Source of the DNA: DAIDKA01 sp049792815
GTDB taxonomy: Bacteria; Pseudomonadota; Gammaproteobacteria; Steroidobacterales; Steroidobacteraceae
Assembly: GCA_049792815.1 (NCBI GenBank)
Contig: JBARBG010000091.1
Location: forward strand, 1-55,316
Direction: 5' to 3'
Length of the DNA stretch: 55,316 bases
The notes below the pieces were generated by a model. The model was not told the origin of the DNA. It saw only the letters and a program-made list of their open reading frames with translations, and made no database searches. Positions 1 to 8,159 of the stretch are shown here, in pieces; positions within the stretch are counted from its first letter, which is position 1; every line of letters begins with the position of its first letter. A program made the position numbers and the translations under genes.

Positions 1-228
1 AGCCTGGCCAAGCAAACGGGGCGTTCCGCCCATAGCTTGATCGTAGAAGCTGTCGAACGCCACGCCAGCTACGAAGAGCAGATGCGCAGTCTGGTCAAAG
101 AGGCGCTCGCCGCGGACTCGGAAATCGACAAGACCCGCGAGGTTTATCGAGCTGACGATGTTCATGCGTGGATGAAGCGGCTGGCGACTGACGAGTCAGC
201 GCCACGACCAAAGCCATGGCGCAGGTAG
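1..228 (+). CDS. Ribbon-helix-helix (CopG-type) antitoxin, 5' end missing
   Basis: The left edge cuts this gene: frame 1 is open from base 1 to the stop at 226-228, so the N-terminal beta strand is lost. The first visible residues (SLAKQTGRSAHSLIVEAVERH) look like the two helices of an RHH DNA-binding fold, followed by an acidic/basic tail that should wrap the toxin. The last 13 bases overlap the next gene, a ParE-like toxin, which is the usual translational coupling of antitoxin and toxin. Antitoxins of this kind normally repress their own promoter, which would lie outside the window. The family call rests on both the fold signature and the partner. Confidence 0.8.
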   Translation, partial: SLAKQTGRSAHSLIVEAVERHASYEEQMRSLVKEALAADSEIDKTREVYRADDVHAWMKRLATDESAPRPKPWRR

Positions 229-509
229 TCTATTCGGCGCGTTCATTGGCACATATTGAGCGCGCCTTCCAGTGCTTGCGCGACAACAACCCTGCCGCAG
301 CGCAGGATGCTGTAACAGCGATCCAATCGGCAGTTGACAACCTTGCGGCGCATCCGTTGATTGGCCGGCGTATCGAAGCAGAGGTGCGCGAGCTAGTAAT
401 TTCATATGGACAAACCGGTTACATCGCACTATATCGCTTTGTGGTAGCCAAAAATGAGGTGCGTATTCTGGGCATTCGTCACCAGCGAGAGCTGGGGTTT
501 CAGCCTTAG
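216..509 (+). CDS. RelE/ParE-family toxin
   Basis: The 97-residue protein has the size and pattern of ParE/RelE toxins: an opening MAQVVYSARS strand, two helices (AHIERAFQCL, AAQDAVTAIQSAV), the HPLIGRR turn typical of the family, then strands GYIALYRFV and EVRILGIRHQRE. ParE members poison DNA gyrase and RelE members cut mRNA; sequence alone does not separate the two here. It starts inside the end of the antitoxin gene (13-base overlap), so the two are co-translated. All expected secondary-structure elements are present and the frame is intact, so it is probably a functional module. Confidence 0.88.
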   Translation: MAQVVYSARSLAHIERAFQCLRDNNPAAAQDAVTAIQSAVDNLAAHPLIGRRIEAEVRELVISYGQTGYIALYRFVVAKNEVRILGIRHQRELGFQP

Positions 510-603
510 TCGCAGATCTTGAACCTGGAGCGTTCTGAAGCGAACGTCCACCATCGTGCATCCGAGTACCAAATCCTGCGTCAAAAAAGCTCCTGGATGT
601 AAG

Positions 604-1863
604 GTGAACCGACTCGATCTTCATGCACCGACGTACTGCCTGTGGATGTTCATGGCCGTACTTGCGGTAGGTTGTGCGAGCGCCCCCCGCAGGGAGGCTC
701 TGCACCTCAGTTCCACTGCGGCTTTACCGGTTGGATTTCCGAGCACGGTGCGAATTGTCGACGATACGCGACGCGCATTCGAGATTCGAGCGCCGCGGAT
801 TCTGGCGCAAGTGCAGGCTGCTTCGGGAGGCGGCCCGATCAACGTACTCGCGCTCTCCGGCGGCGGTGCTGGTGCGGCATTCGGGGCCGGTGCACTGGTG
901 GGTTGGACTCGCCAAGGCACACGCCCCGTGTTTCAAATTGTCACCGGCGTCAGTGCCGGGGCCCTGATCGCCCCGTTTGCCTTTCTCGGGCCAAGCTGGG
1001 ACGAACAACTCGAGGATGCCTACTCGGGAGGTCGCACGCGAAAACTATTCCAGGGCAGCTGGTTCAGCGCGCTATTTGGGGCGAGCCTCTACCGCGGCCG
1101 GCCCCTGCGCGCGCTTGTCGACCGCTATGTGACCGACAAGCTATTGCGTGCGGTCGCGGCGGAGGCTGCCAAGGGGCGCCTGCTCATGATTGCAACCACT
1201 GACTTGGACAAGGAGCAGACCGTCATCTGGAATCTTGGGGTCATTGCATCCCAGGGCGGTGAGAGTGCCCGCAGGCTGTTTCGGGACGTGATCGTGGCCT
1301 CCGCAAGTATCCCTGGGTTATTTCCTCCGGTCATTATTCATGTCACCGCGTCCGGCACTGCCTACGATGAGATGCACGTCGATGGCGGCACGTCATCCCC
1401 TTTGTTCATCGCGCCGGAGATTGCCAGCGTATTGAAGGTCGATGCCCCCTTCCTGCATGGCGCCAATGTCTACGTTATCGAAAACGGCCAGTTTGGTGGG
1501 CAGACGCAGACAACACCCATCCGGGCGATTCCAATAATGAAGCGCGCTATATCGGCCGCCTTGCTGAGCAGTTCACTCGCAGCAGTGGAAATTGCGCTGT
1601 CCGTGGCGGAACGCAACGGGATGCAGCTGCACGTCACTGCCATCCCCACAGACTACCCATTTCTGGGCTCCCTTGACGTTGAGCCCTCAAGTATGAAAGC
1701 TCTGCTGGACTACGGCGTGCGGTGTGCGACTGCGAACCTGCTGTGGATGACCCCGGCGGACCTGGTCGATCACCGGGTGCGAGCTCACGTTGCGCCCGAC
1801 AGTGGACCGCCCGCTTGTCCGGCGGACGCGCCGAAAACGCCCGACGACGCCCCTCACAGCTAA
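604..1863 (+). CDS. Patatin-like phospholipase, outer-membrane lipoprotein type
   Basis: Patatin-fold acyl hydrolase with a Ser-Asp dyad. A glycine-rich oxyanion loop (SGGGAGAAFGAG, about residue 86) precedes the nucleophile elbow GVSAG (Ser about 117), and the acid sits in VDGGTSSP (Asp about 260). The N-terminus is a signal peptide ending in a lipobox (LAVGC), so the product is probably an envelope-anchored lipoprotein acting on phospholipids. I chose the GTG at 604 because it gives a normal signal peptide length and has a GGA seven bases upstream; a longer GTG start at 556 is possible but has no ribosome site. It stands alone between two toxin-antitoxin modules. Its stop overlaps the stop of the decayed reductase on the other strand. 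Confidence 0.85.
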   Translation: MNRLDLHAPTYCLWMFMAVLAVGCASAPRREALHLSSTAALPVGFPSTVRIVDDTRRAFEIRAPRILAQVQAASGGGPINVLALSGGGAGAAFGAGALVGWTRQGTRPVFQIVTGVSAGALIAPFAFLGPSWDEQLEDAYSGGRTRKLFQGSWFSALFGASLYRGRPLRALVDRYVTDKLLRAVAAEAAKGRLLMIATTDLDKEQTVIWNLGVIASQGGESARRLFRDVIVASASIPGLFPPVIIHVTASGTAYDEMHVDGGTSSPLFIAPEIASVLKVDAPFLHGANVYVIENGQFGGQTQTTPIRAIPIMKRAISAALLSSSLAAVEIALSVAERNGMQLHVTAIPTDYPFLGSLDVEPSSMKALLDYGVRCATANLLWMTPADLVDHRVRAHVAPDSGPPACPADAPKTPDDAPHS

Positions 1864-2070
1864 GGGCGTTGTTTTGGCTGCGCCCCTTTAACCGGGTGCA
1901 GGAACGGATAGTCCGTATAACCGTGCGCGCCGCCCGCAAAGAAATGTGCTGCGATTGGGCTCGTTGAGCGGTGCATTGACTCGCAGGCTCTCCTCCAGAT
2001 CCGGGTTGGCAATTTGGTGGCGCGGCCTATTGACCCATTGCCGCCGCTCGTGAACGACGCCTTTCAGCAC
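1860..2070 (-). pseudogene. Remnant of Old Yellow Enzyme (NemA-like) flavin reductase, C-terminal end
   Basis: Read on the minus strand, one frame gives IANPDLEESLRVNAPLNEPN, close to the end of NemA-type alkene reductases (consensus IANPDL..RLR.NAPLN.P). The protein then loses frame. Shifting by one base near 1940-1945 restores the expected continuation GGAHGYTDYPFLHPVKG, which runs to a stop at 1860-1862. So this is the last 60 or so codons of an OYE reductase carrying a frameshift and lacking everything upstream, including the FMN barrel. It lies between the patatin gene and the Phd/VapC module, marking a deletion or insertion boundary. Confidence 0.75.
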
Positions 2071-2114
2071 TCTATTTCGTTAGTAGTGGAATGGAGGCCG
2101 ACGGTACTTGCATT

Positions 2115-2136
2115 ATATGACTATTAATGGTCATAT
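2115..2136. promoter_or_regulatory. Inverted repeat, likely antitoxin operator
   Basis: A perfect repeat with 7-base arms (ATATGAC ... GTCATAT) and an 8-base AT-rich spacer ends seven bases before the ATG of the Phd-like antitoxin. Phd/YefM antitoxins bind short palindromes over their own promoter, so this is the natural autoregulatory site. No good Shine-Dalgarno lies between it and the start codon, so translation may be leaderless or weak. Confidence 0.55.
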
Positions 2137-2142
2137 GTAGTC

Positions 2143-2403
2143 ATGAGACAAGTTGGTATTGCAGAGCTCAAGTCCCGGCTGAGCGAGTTTCTTCGCATCG
2201 TACAAGGCGGTGAGTCGATCGCAGTCCTGGACCGCAATCGTGCCGTTGCGCAGATCGTTCCAATGCGCGATCGGCCCGGCTTGCGTATTCGTAAGCCGGC
2301 TACCAATTCACCGAAGCCGAACAAGGTTTCACTTCCAAAGCCAATCACCCAACAGATCGACGTAGTCCAATTGTTGCTGGAGGAGCGACAGGGTCACAGA
2401 TGA
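2143..2403 (+). CDS. Phd/YefM-family antitoxin
   Basis: The 86-residue protein begins MRQVGIAELKSRLSEFL and continues VQGGESIAVLDRNRAVAQIVP, the two-part signature of prevent-host-death antitoxins (IAELK...L..fL..V..GE.v.v.drn.pvA.ivP). The N-terminal half dimerises and binds the operator; the C-terminal tail, here rich in Lys/Pro then acidic, neutralises the toxin. The stop codon overlaps the ATG of the PIN-domain toxin (ATGA), so the pair is translationally coupled. A palindrome just upstream is the likely site of self-repression. Confidence 0.9.
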   Translation: MRQVGIAELKSRLSEFLRIVQGGESIAVLDRNRAVAQIVPMRDRPGLRIRKPATNSPKPNKVSLPKPITQQIDVVQLLLEERQGHR

Positions 2404-2816
2404 TCGCCTATGTCGACTCATCAGTCCTGCTGCGCCTAGCGCTTGGACAGCCGAACTCTTTGCCTGAGTGGCGACAGATCGACCGCGGAGTTTCCAGCGC
2501 GCTGATTGCGACTGAGAGCCTGCGCACCTTGGATCGGTTGCGAATCCGCGCCGGACTATCAGATGCGGAAACCGCAAGGCGCCGTGCCACAATTCTTAAT
2601 CTCATCAACGCGCTGGAATTGATCGAAATCGACTCAATCGTACTGGACCGTGCTGCACAGCCGATGCCGACGGAGCTAGGAACCCTCGATGCGATTCATC
2701 TTGCGTCGGCACTGCTCTGGAAAGATGTCATGGGCGTCGATCCGGTCATGGTAACTCACGACGAAGCGCTCGGATTGGCGGCGCACGCGCATGGCTTGAA
2801 AGTGCTGGGACCCTAA
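2400..2816 (+). CDS. VapC-like PIN-domain ribonuclease toxin
   Basis: A 138-residue PIN domain. The acidic quartet that binds catalytic Mg2+ is recognisable: Asp6 in AYVDSSVLL, a glutamate in ATESLRTL, the aspartate of LGTLDAIHLAS, and the aspartate of VTHDEAL. VapC toxins cut tRNA or rRNA and are held inactive by the antitoxin encoded just upstream, which overlaps by four bases. The frame is intact and the length is normal. The Phd-type rather than VapB-type partner is a common mixed arrangement. Confidence 0.9.
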   Translation: MIAYVDSSVLLRLALGQPNSLPEWRQIDRGVSSALIATESLRTLDRLRIRAGLSDAETARRRATILNLINALELIEIDSIVLDRAAQPMPTELGTLDAIHLASALLWKDVMGVDPVMVTHDEALGLAAHAHGLKVLGP

Positions 2817-2844
2817 GGCGCGCCCTTGACCGGTTGCCTACAGA

Positions 2845-2862
2845 CGGCTGCTGGACCAGCCG
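2845..2862. terminator. Small hairpin between convergent genes
   Basis: CGGCTG and CAGCCG form a 6-bp stem with a 6-base loop in the 89-base gap between the convergent vapC-like and LuxR-type genes. There is no T tract, so termination is only a possibility. Confidence 0.3.
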
Positions 2863-2905
2863 ACTGGCGTCATTCAAGTTAATCAATGCACCCGGTCGCG
2901 CCCGT

Positions 2906-5587
2906 TCAACGCCGAACCTTGGGTGAAGCCTCATCCGTGTCGGCTAGGAGCCCGAGCGCGATCGCTGCGGCGCGTACCTCAACACGGGAATGTACCCCGA
3001 GCTTGGCGAGCACCGAGGAGACGTGATGATCGATTGTTTTCTGCGATCGATGCAGGCGTCGCGCCAGCTCAGCGTTGCTCAGGCCCACTACCAGTAACGA
3101 CAGGATCTGCGCCTCGCGAGCGGTAAGGCCGGCCGGATTCGAGCGCGTGGCTTCGTTCGGCCCGCGCGGTACGCCCCGCGCACCTCGGTCGCGGAGCCGC
3201 CGGCGGGCAATCGCAGCGAGCGGGGTGGCCCCGATGGGATCAAGTATCGTGAGCGCCTCGCGCAGCGCCTCCTCAGGACCTTCGATGAGCGCCAGCGCCT
3301 GTTCGTACGGCATACCCAATCCTTGCCAGGCCCGCGCGGCACCGCTCCAATCGCCGACAATCATTTGCCGATACGGCTCGGCAACATCTGCCGGGATGGC
3401 TGTGGCTTCCGGCGGCTGTACACGCGATTGCCAGAAGGACAGTTCCCCCTTGATCCAAGGTAGACGCAAGCCCGATACGACCGCAAGGCCCGCGGCTGCT
3501 TCCTCCGCCAGGCGCTGGAGATCGCCGCGGTAGAAGGCGTGTTCGGCCCGCGCTGCATAGGCACGCCCCGTACGCTCAGGCTCTCCCATCGACGCAGCCA
3601 GCGCCAGAGCCTGCTCAAGCGTCTCCTCGACATCGGGAGCGTCTCGCCGCGCGCGCACCAGAGCAAGGGTGGTCAGCGTTGGAACGTACTGCAGCGGCAA
3701 CAGCGTCCCACTGCTCCTAAGCTGCGTCGCGATGCGCTCGGCCTCGCTCCAGTCGCCCCGGTCCAGCGCCAAACGGCTCTCATAAGCCCGCATGTAGGCG
3801 ACGCTCGAGAACAATGCACGCTCCTCACAATAGGGAATCCCTGCCGACAGATAGGCCACTGCGCGGGCGATGTCGTGTTCGAGCACGGCGGCGAATACGA
3901 GATTGCAGTAGGCTCGCGCTGCGCACTCCTGCAGATCGTGCGCGAGCGCAAGCTGTAGGCTTTGTTCGAGCGGCAGATAGCCCGAGCGGTCTCCGGCGAT
4001 TAGCAGCGACGAGCCGACGGTATTCAAGGCGTTTGACTCGGTCGAAAGGTCGCCGAAGCTGCGGGCGAGCGCGAGGGCACGCTGCCCGAGCTCCACCGCA
4101 TCACGGCCCTGGCCGCGATTGGAAGCCAGGCGCGCCCGCGCGTGCAGCGCCACTGCGAGCTGGGCACTGTGCGGCACCGGATCCAGCACCGTCACGGCTT
4201 CCAGCAAGCACTGATCCGTGCGTGCCTTGTCGCCGATGGTGCGATATTCGGACGCCAGGAAGCTCAGCAGCCGCGATTGCGAGTTGATATCGCTCAACCG
4301 GCGAGCCAGCTCGAGCGCTTGCACGGCCGATGTAATTGCCTGGCCGGTCTGATTGGTCACGCTGCACTCCTGTGCGTGCAGCTCATGGAGTTCGGCGCGT
4401 GCAGGCAAGGGCAGCGCGCCGCTGTAGCGCAGTGCTGCGGTGAAATGCGCCACGGCTTCGCGGTGTGCGCCCACGCGCGCGGCCTCCCGGGCGGCCACGG
4501 GTGCGAACTTCAGCAGTGCCTCCTCGTGCTCGGCGAGCGTTGCGTGGTGGACGATCCGCGGCGGATCGGCGCCGTGCGCTATCAGTGTGTTGAGCAGGCG
4601 TGTGTGCAGTTCGCGGCTCCGCTCAGGCGGCACGGAGTCCATCACCGCAAGCCGGGCCAGCTCGTGCCGGAAGCTGACTGCATCGACCTGGTCGAGCAGC
4701 AACCCGCGTGCCACGCCCTCTGAGACCGCATCCCGATCTGCGCCGATCGCGCCGGCAAGCAGCCAGCGATCCGCCCGGCCGGGGCACATGGCCACGACCT
4801 CCGCCAGCTCGCGCGTCGGACGCGAGCAGCGCATCAGGCGCGCCAGTATCGCATCGCGTACCGTAGCGGGTACCGCATCCCCCCCGGAGCTCGCGAGAGC
4901 TTCGCGCACAAAGAATGGATTGCCGCCCGTAATCCGATGCAGTTTCCCTGGGTCGACACCCCGGTCTCGGGCCAGTTCTCCCACGGCCGTCAGCGATAGC
5001 GGCGGCAGGCGCAGGCGGATGATCGGATCGCCGGTCAGCTCGCCCAGGGCCAGTCTCACCGGGTGGGTCAGCGGCAGCTCGTCGTCCCGATAAGTCACGA
5101 TGAGCAGCGCGTGGGTGCGCTGAATGCGCCGGCCCATGAAGCGCACGAAATCGAGCGTGGCCTCGTCCGCCCAATGCACGTCCTCAAGAACCGCGAGACA
5201 GGGCTGCTCGAGCCGGCAAAACTCGTCAAACAGGACGCGGAACAGACGCTCGCGAGTGGGTGGCACTGTATCGGAGTCGATGGCCGCACCCGGCAGTTGG
5301 GCGGCGAGTTCATGCACCGGGCCGAGCGCACGGGGGGTTTCGAGCGCATCGCACGCCCCCCAGAGCGTGCGCACATTGCGGCGGTGTTCGGCGGCAAAAT
5401 GCTCGACCAGCGAGCTCTTCCCCAGACCCGCCTCGGCGGCAATCAGCACTAGCCTGCCGCAGTCCGCGCGGGCGTCCCGCAGCAAGCGGTTCAGTGTGTC
5501 GAGTTGTTCCTGGCGCTCAAGTAAGGGCACGGCTTCGATTATCGACGATCGCAGCCCGCCGATCGCAGATTTGGGTAGCTCTGGCAC
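2906..5587 (-). CDS. LuxR-family regulator with AAA-type ATPase and TPR-like core (LAL/MalT type)
   Basis: This 893-residue protein has the LAL plan. An N-terminal signal-transduction ATPase carries Walker A AAEAGLGKSSL (about 50-60) and Walker B LAVLEDVHWAD (about 131-141). A long helical, TPR-like middle follows (about 340-800). The C-terminal LuxR helix-turn-helix (GLTAREAQILSLL...NAELARRLHRSQKTIDHHVSSVLAKLG) occupies about 825-885. MalT-like proteins bind an effector in the middle domain, hydrolyse ATP and activate transcription; the effector here is unknown. The start is GTG at 5587; no Shine-Dalgarno is visible because a perfect palindrome occupies that position, and a GTG 57 bases downstream is an alternative. 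It is divergent from the UrcA gene, which is a possible target. Confidence 0.88.
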   Translation of the reverse strand: MPELPKSAIGGLRSSIIEAVPLLERQEQLDTLNRLLRDARADCGRLVLIAAEAGLGKSSLVEHFAAEHRRNVRTLWGACDALETPRALGPVHELAAQLPGAAIDSDTVPPTRERLFRVLFDEFCRLEQPCLAVLEDVHWADEATLDFVRFMGRRIQRTHALLIVTYRDDELPLTHPVRLALGELTGDPIIRLRLPPLSLTAVGELARDRGVDPGKLHRITGGNPFFVREALASSGGDAVPATVRDAILARLMRCSRPTRELAEVVAMCPGRADRWLLAGAIGADRDAVSEGVARGLLLDQVDAVSFRHELARLAVMDSVPPERSRELHTRLLNTLIAHGADPPRIVHHATLAEHEEALLKFAPVAAREAARVGAHREAVAHFTAALRYSGALPLPARAELHELHAQECSVTNQTGQAITSAVQALELARRLSDINSQSRLLSFLASEYRTIGDKARTDQCLLEAVTVLDPVPHSAQLAVALHARARLASNRGQGRDAVELGQRALALARSFGDLSTESNALNTVGSSLLIAGDRSGYLPLEQSLQLALAHDLQECAARAYCNLVFAAVLEHDIARAVAYLSAGIPYCEERALFSSVAYMRAYESRLALDRGDWSEAERIATQLRSSGTLLPLQYVPTLTTLALVRARRDAPDVEETLEQALALAASMGEPERTGRAYAARAEHAFYRGDLQRLAEEAAAGLAVVSGLRLPWIKGELSFWQSRVQPPEATAIPADVAEPYRQMIVGDWSGAARAWQGLGMPYEQALALIEGPEEALREALTILDPIGATPLAAIARRRLRDRGARGVPRGPNEATRSNPAGLTAREAQILSLLVVGLSNAELARRLHRSQKTIDHHVSSVLAKLGVHSRVEVRAAAIALGLLADTDEASPKVRR

Positions 5588-5591
5588 GAGA

Positions 5592-5611
5592 AATGGGGGG
5601 GTACCCCCATT
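5592..5611. promoter_or_regulatory. GC-rich palindrome next to the LuxR-type regulator start
   Basis: AATGGGGG and CCCCCATT face each other across four bases, ending four bases from the regulator's GTG. The position suggests an autoregulatory operator or an mRNA hairpin masking the ribosome site. The UrcA gene starts 77 bases away in the other direction. Confidence 0.45.
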
Positions 5612-5687
5612 CGCGCAGGCACGCGGAAGCCTAGCTTATCAACAACCCGACACGGGTAAAGCGCACATCACTACTGGGAGATCCATC

Positions 5688-6023
5688 ATGAATAGCCGAT
5701 CCGCAACTCTCGTTCTGTCGATCCTGCTCGCCACCGGCCCGTTCGTAACGGCGCATGCCGATGAAGTACCGCGGCAAGCCGTCAAGTTCTCGGATCTGGA
5801 CCTGCGGGCCGACGCCGGCGTCCATAAGCTCTATGCGCGCATCCAGGTGGCGGCTCGAGAAGTTTGCGAGATCTACGACCTCGGCACACTCGGGTCGAAG
5901 ACAGTCGTCAATCGCTGCCGGGCCGGGGCCGTGGCGGGGGCGATCACTGAGCTGAATATGCCGGCACTGACCCGCTATCATGCCGAGAAGTCCGGTCAGC
6001 CGATGCTGGTCGTGGGGCGCTGA
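5688..6023 (+). CDS. UrcA family protein, exported
   Basis: A 111-residue secreted protein. It has a signal peptide (about residues 1-25, cleaved near AHADE), then the UrcA core: VKFSDLDLRADAGVHKLYARI, with the conserved AAREVCE that supplies one cysteine and a second cysteine in VNRCRAGAV, probably disulphide-bonded. UrcA proteins are small periplasmic proteins of unknown function, common in Sphingomonads, Caulobacter relatives and Steroidobacter-like bacteria. GGGAG nine bases upstream supports the ATG at 5688. It shares a 100-base intergenic region, containing a palindrome, with the divergent LuxR-type regulator. Confidence 0.85.
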   Translation: MNSRSATLVLSILLATGPFVTAHADEVPRQAVKFSDLDLRADAGVHKLYARIQVAAREVCEIYDLGTLGSKTVVNRCRAGAVAGAITELNMPALTRYHAEKSGQPMLVVGR

Positions 6024-6087
6024 GACCGTAAGAAGGGGTCGGACAGGGCGGCCGCTCCACCCTGTCCAGTCCGGCGCTCACATTAAG

Positions 6088-7797
6088 ATGTATCCGATGC
6101 CGACCATCGATTACTCAAGACTGTTTCCCTACGCTGAGATCATCGAGCACCTGAGGTGCCTCGCCGAGGATTATCCGCGGCTCATCGAGCTGCAGGTCAT
6201 CGGCCAAAGCCACGAGCGGCGCGATATTCCGGTGGTCACTGTTACTCAGCGCGCCACCGGTGCGGCCAGAGACAAACCTGGCTACTGGGTCGATGGCAAC
6301 ATCCACTCGGCTGAACTGCTCGGGGCGACGGCTTGCTTGTTCTTCATTCAGACCCTCCTCGAGGCCTATGGCACCGATCCGGAGATCACGCGCTGTCTTG
6401 ACACGCGCGTGTTCTATGTATGTCCGCGCGTCAACCCTGACGGTGCCGAGTGGGCGCTTGCCAAGAGCCCGGTCCTGATCCGCTCATCGACTCGTCGCTA
6501 TCCCTATGACGAGGACCCGTCGGAGGGCCTGATTAGCCAGGACATCGACGGCGATGGACGAATTCTGCAGATGCGCATTGCCGACCCGAATGGGCCCTGG
6601 AAGTGCCATCCGCTGGAGCCCCGTCTGCTCGTGCGCCGCGACCCGGCAGATCCCCCCGGTGGAAAGTACTTCCGCGTCCTGCCGGAAGGGCTGATCCGGA
6701 ACTACAACGGTGTCCAGGTCAAGGTGCCGGGATTTTCCGGTGAGGCGCAGAGCCTCGATCTGAACCGCAATTTTCCGGCCCTCTGGCGCCAAGAGTTCGA
6801 GCAAGACGGTGCCGGACCGTACCCGACGAGCGAGCCGGAGGTGCGCGCCGTAGTCGAGTTCTTCATTCAACACCCGAACATCTGCGGCGGCACCAGTTTG
6901 CATACATTCTCGGGTGTGTTGTTGCGCCCACCAGGGGCGCATCCGGATGAGCAGATGATGGCCGAGGATCTCTGGGTCTATCAGACACTCGGCCGCAAAG
7001 GTGAAGAGCTGACGGGATACCCTGCGGTTTCCGTCTGGCACGACTTTCAATACCACCCCGGGCGCCATATTTCCGGCACGTTCGACTGGATCTACGATCA
7101 TCTCGGTCTTTTCACCTGGACCGTCGAACTCTGGAATCCGAAGCAGGCCGCAGGCATCGAGGATCGACGCTGGATCGACTGGTTTCGCGATCACCCGATC
7201 TCCGATGACCTGAAGCTCTTCGCATGGGCGCAGCAAATTGCGCCGGGCGAAGGGCATGTCGACTGGCGACACTTCGATCACCCACAACTCGGCCCGGTCG
7301 AAATCGGGGGTTGGCAGCGGCTCGTGCTCTTCTGCAATCCTCCGCCGCAGTTGCGCGAGCAGGAGATCGCGCGGCTTCCGCGGTGGCTGCTGTGGCTGAA
7401 TCTCGCGGGACCGAGGCTTGAGGTGCAGCGGGTCGAGGTCACACAGCTCCAGGCGGACATCTGGTGCGTGCGGCTGATCGTGCAGAATTCCGGATGGTTA
7501 CCGAGCTATGTGAGTGAGCGCGGTCTCGCGCGCAAGCAGACCCGCGGCGTATTGGCGGAGATCCATCTGCCTCAGGAGGCTCAGTTGCTCAGTGGCAAGG
7601 CACGGGCATCCCTCGGAGAGCTCAAGGGATGGGCACACATCAACACCGGGGTTAGCTTTCAGAGCAACCCAGAGCCGACTGCGGACCGGGCCTTCGCCGA
7701 TTGGATCGTCCGCTCGCCGCCCGGTTCCGCAGTCGAGCTCATTGCCTGGCACGAGCGTGCCGGTCGAGTTAGCGCGAGCGCGGTCCTCGGCGATTGA
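6088..7797 (+). CDS. M14-family zinc carboxypeptidase
   Basis: A 569-residue metallocarboxypeptidase. Zinc ligands are visible as His73 and Glu76 in DGNIHSAEL, and His272 in GTSLHTFSG; the catalytic glutamate is probably Glu347 in FTWTVELWN. The segment CPRVNPDGAE and the SLDLNRNFP motif (substrate-binding Asn-Arg) are typical of M14. No signal peptide is seen, so a cytoplasmic role is likely. After the catalytic domain, about residues 450-569 form a beta-rich tail (VTQLQADIWCVRLIVQNSG) like CARDB-type appendages. The ATG at 6088 has only TAAG upstream; ATG at 6097 is a near-equal alternative. It follows the UrcA gene by 64 bases. Confidence 0.85.
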   Translation: MYPMPTIDYSRLFPYAEIIEHLRCLAEDYPRLIELQVIGQSHERRDIPVVTVTQRATGAARDKPGYWVDGNIHSAELLGATACLFFIQTLLEAYGTDPEITRCLDTRVFYVCPRVNPDGAEWALAKSPVLIRSSTRRYPYDEDPSEGLISQDIDGDGRILQMRIADPNGPWKCHPLEPRLLVRRDPADPPGGKYFRVLPEGLIRNYNGVQVKVPGFSGEAQSLDLNRNFPALWRQEFEQDGAGPYPTSEPEVRAVVEFFIQHPNICGGTSLHTFSGVLLRPPGAHPDEQMMAEDLWVYQTLGRKGEELTGYPAVSVWHDFQYHPGRHISGTFDWIYDHLGLFTWTVELWNPKQAAGIEDRRWIDWFRDHPISDDLKLFAWAQQIAPGEGHVDWRHFDHPQLGPVEIGGWQRLVLFCNPPPQLREQEIARLPRWLLWLNLAGPRLEVQRVEVTQLQADIWCVRLIVQNSGWLPSYVSERGLARKQTRGVLAEIHLPQEAQLLSGKARASLGELKGWAHINTGVSFQSNPEPTADRAFADWIVRSPPGSAVELIAWHERAGRVSASAVLGD

Positions 7798-7812
7798 TGC
7801 TAAAGCGGCAAC

Positions 7813-7848
7813 GGCGTGTCCCGCGGCCGGGCGCTGGGGACACACGCC
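7813..7848. terminator. Imperfect hairpin after the M14 peptidase gene
   Basis: GGCGTGTCCC pairs with GGGACACACGCC across a GC-rich loop, starting 16 bases after the peptidase stop. It has no T run, so it may be a weak or Rho-assisted terminator. Confidence 0.35.
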
Positions 7849-8159
7849 TCCGGACGTTGCTCCCGCTGGGACAGGCGCAGCGCAAGCCGCTTTCCGGAAT
7901 GAGTCTTTGGCAGATAAGACCGAGCGTTCGAATCGCTACCAGCTCACCGACTGAAAGGTGGCGCTTGCCTCGACGTCTTGAGACTCAGAAGCGTGGGCAT
8001 CACCAGAATGTTTTTGAAGGGTGAACAGCGTCTATGATTTGACACAATCAATATTGTGCGAAATAACTTGTGGATTTAATTAGTTATTCCTCGATGGAAC
8101 AAAACGCTCCCTTCGACCGGTAGTCACCACTGAGCGCGCACCGCTAGCCTCGCTTTGAG
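7849..8159. other. Intergenic, no gene seen
   Basis: About 310 bases between convergent genes. The segment 8030-8100 is clearly AT-richer than its surroundings, but I find no open frame with a ribosome site, RNA gene or repeat. Confidence 0.4.
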
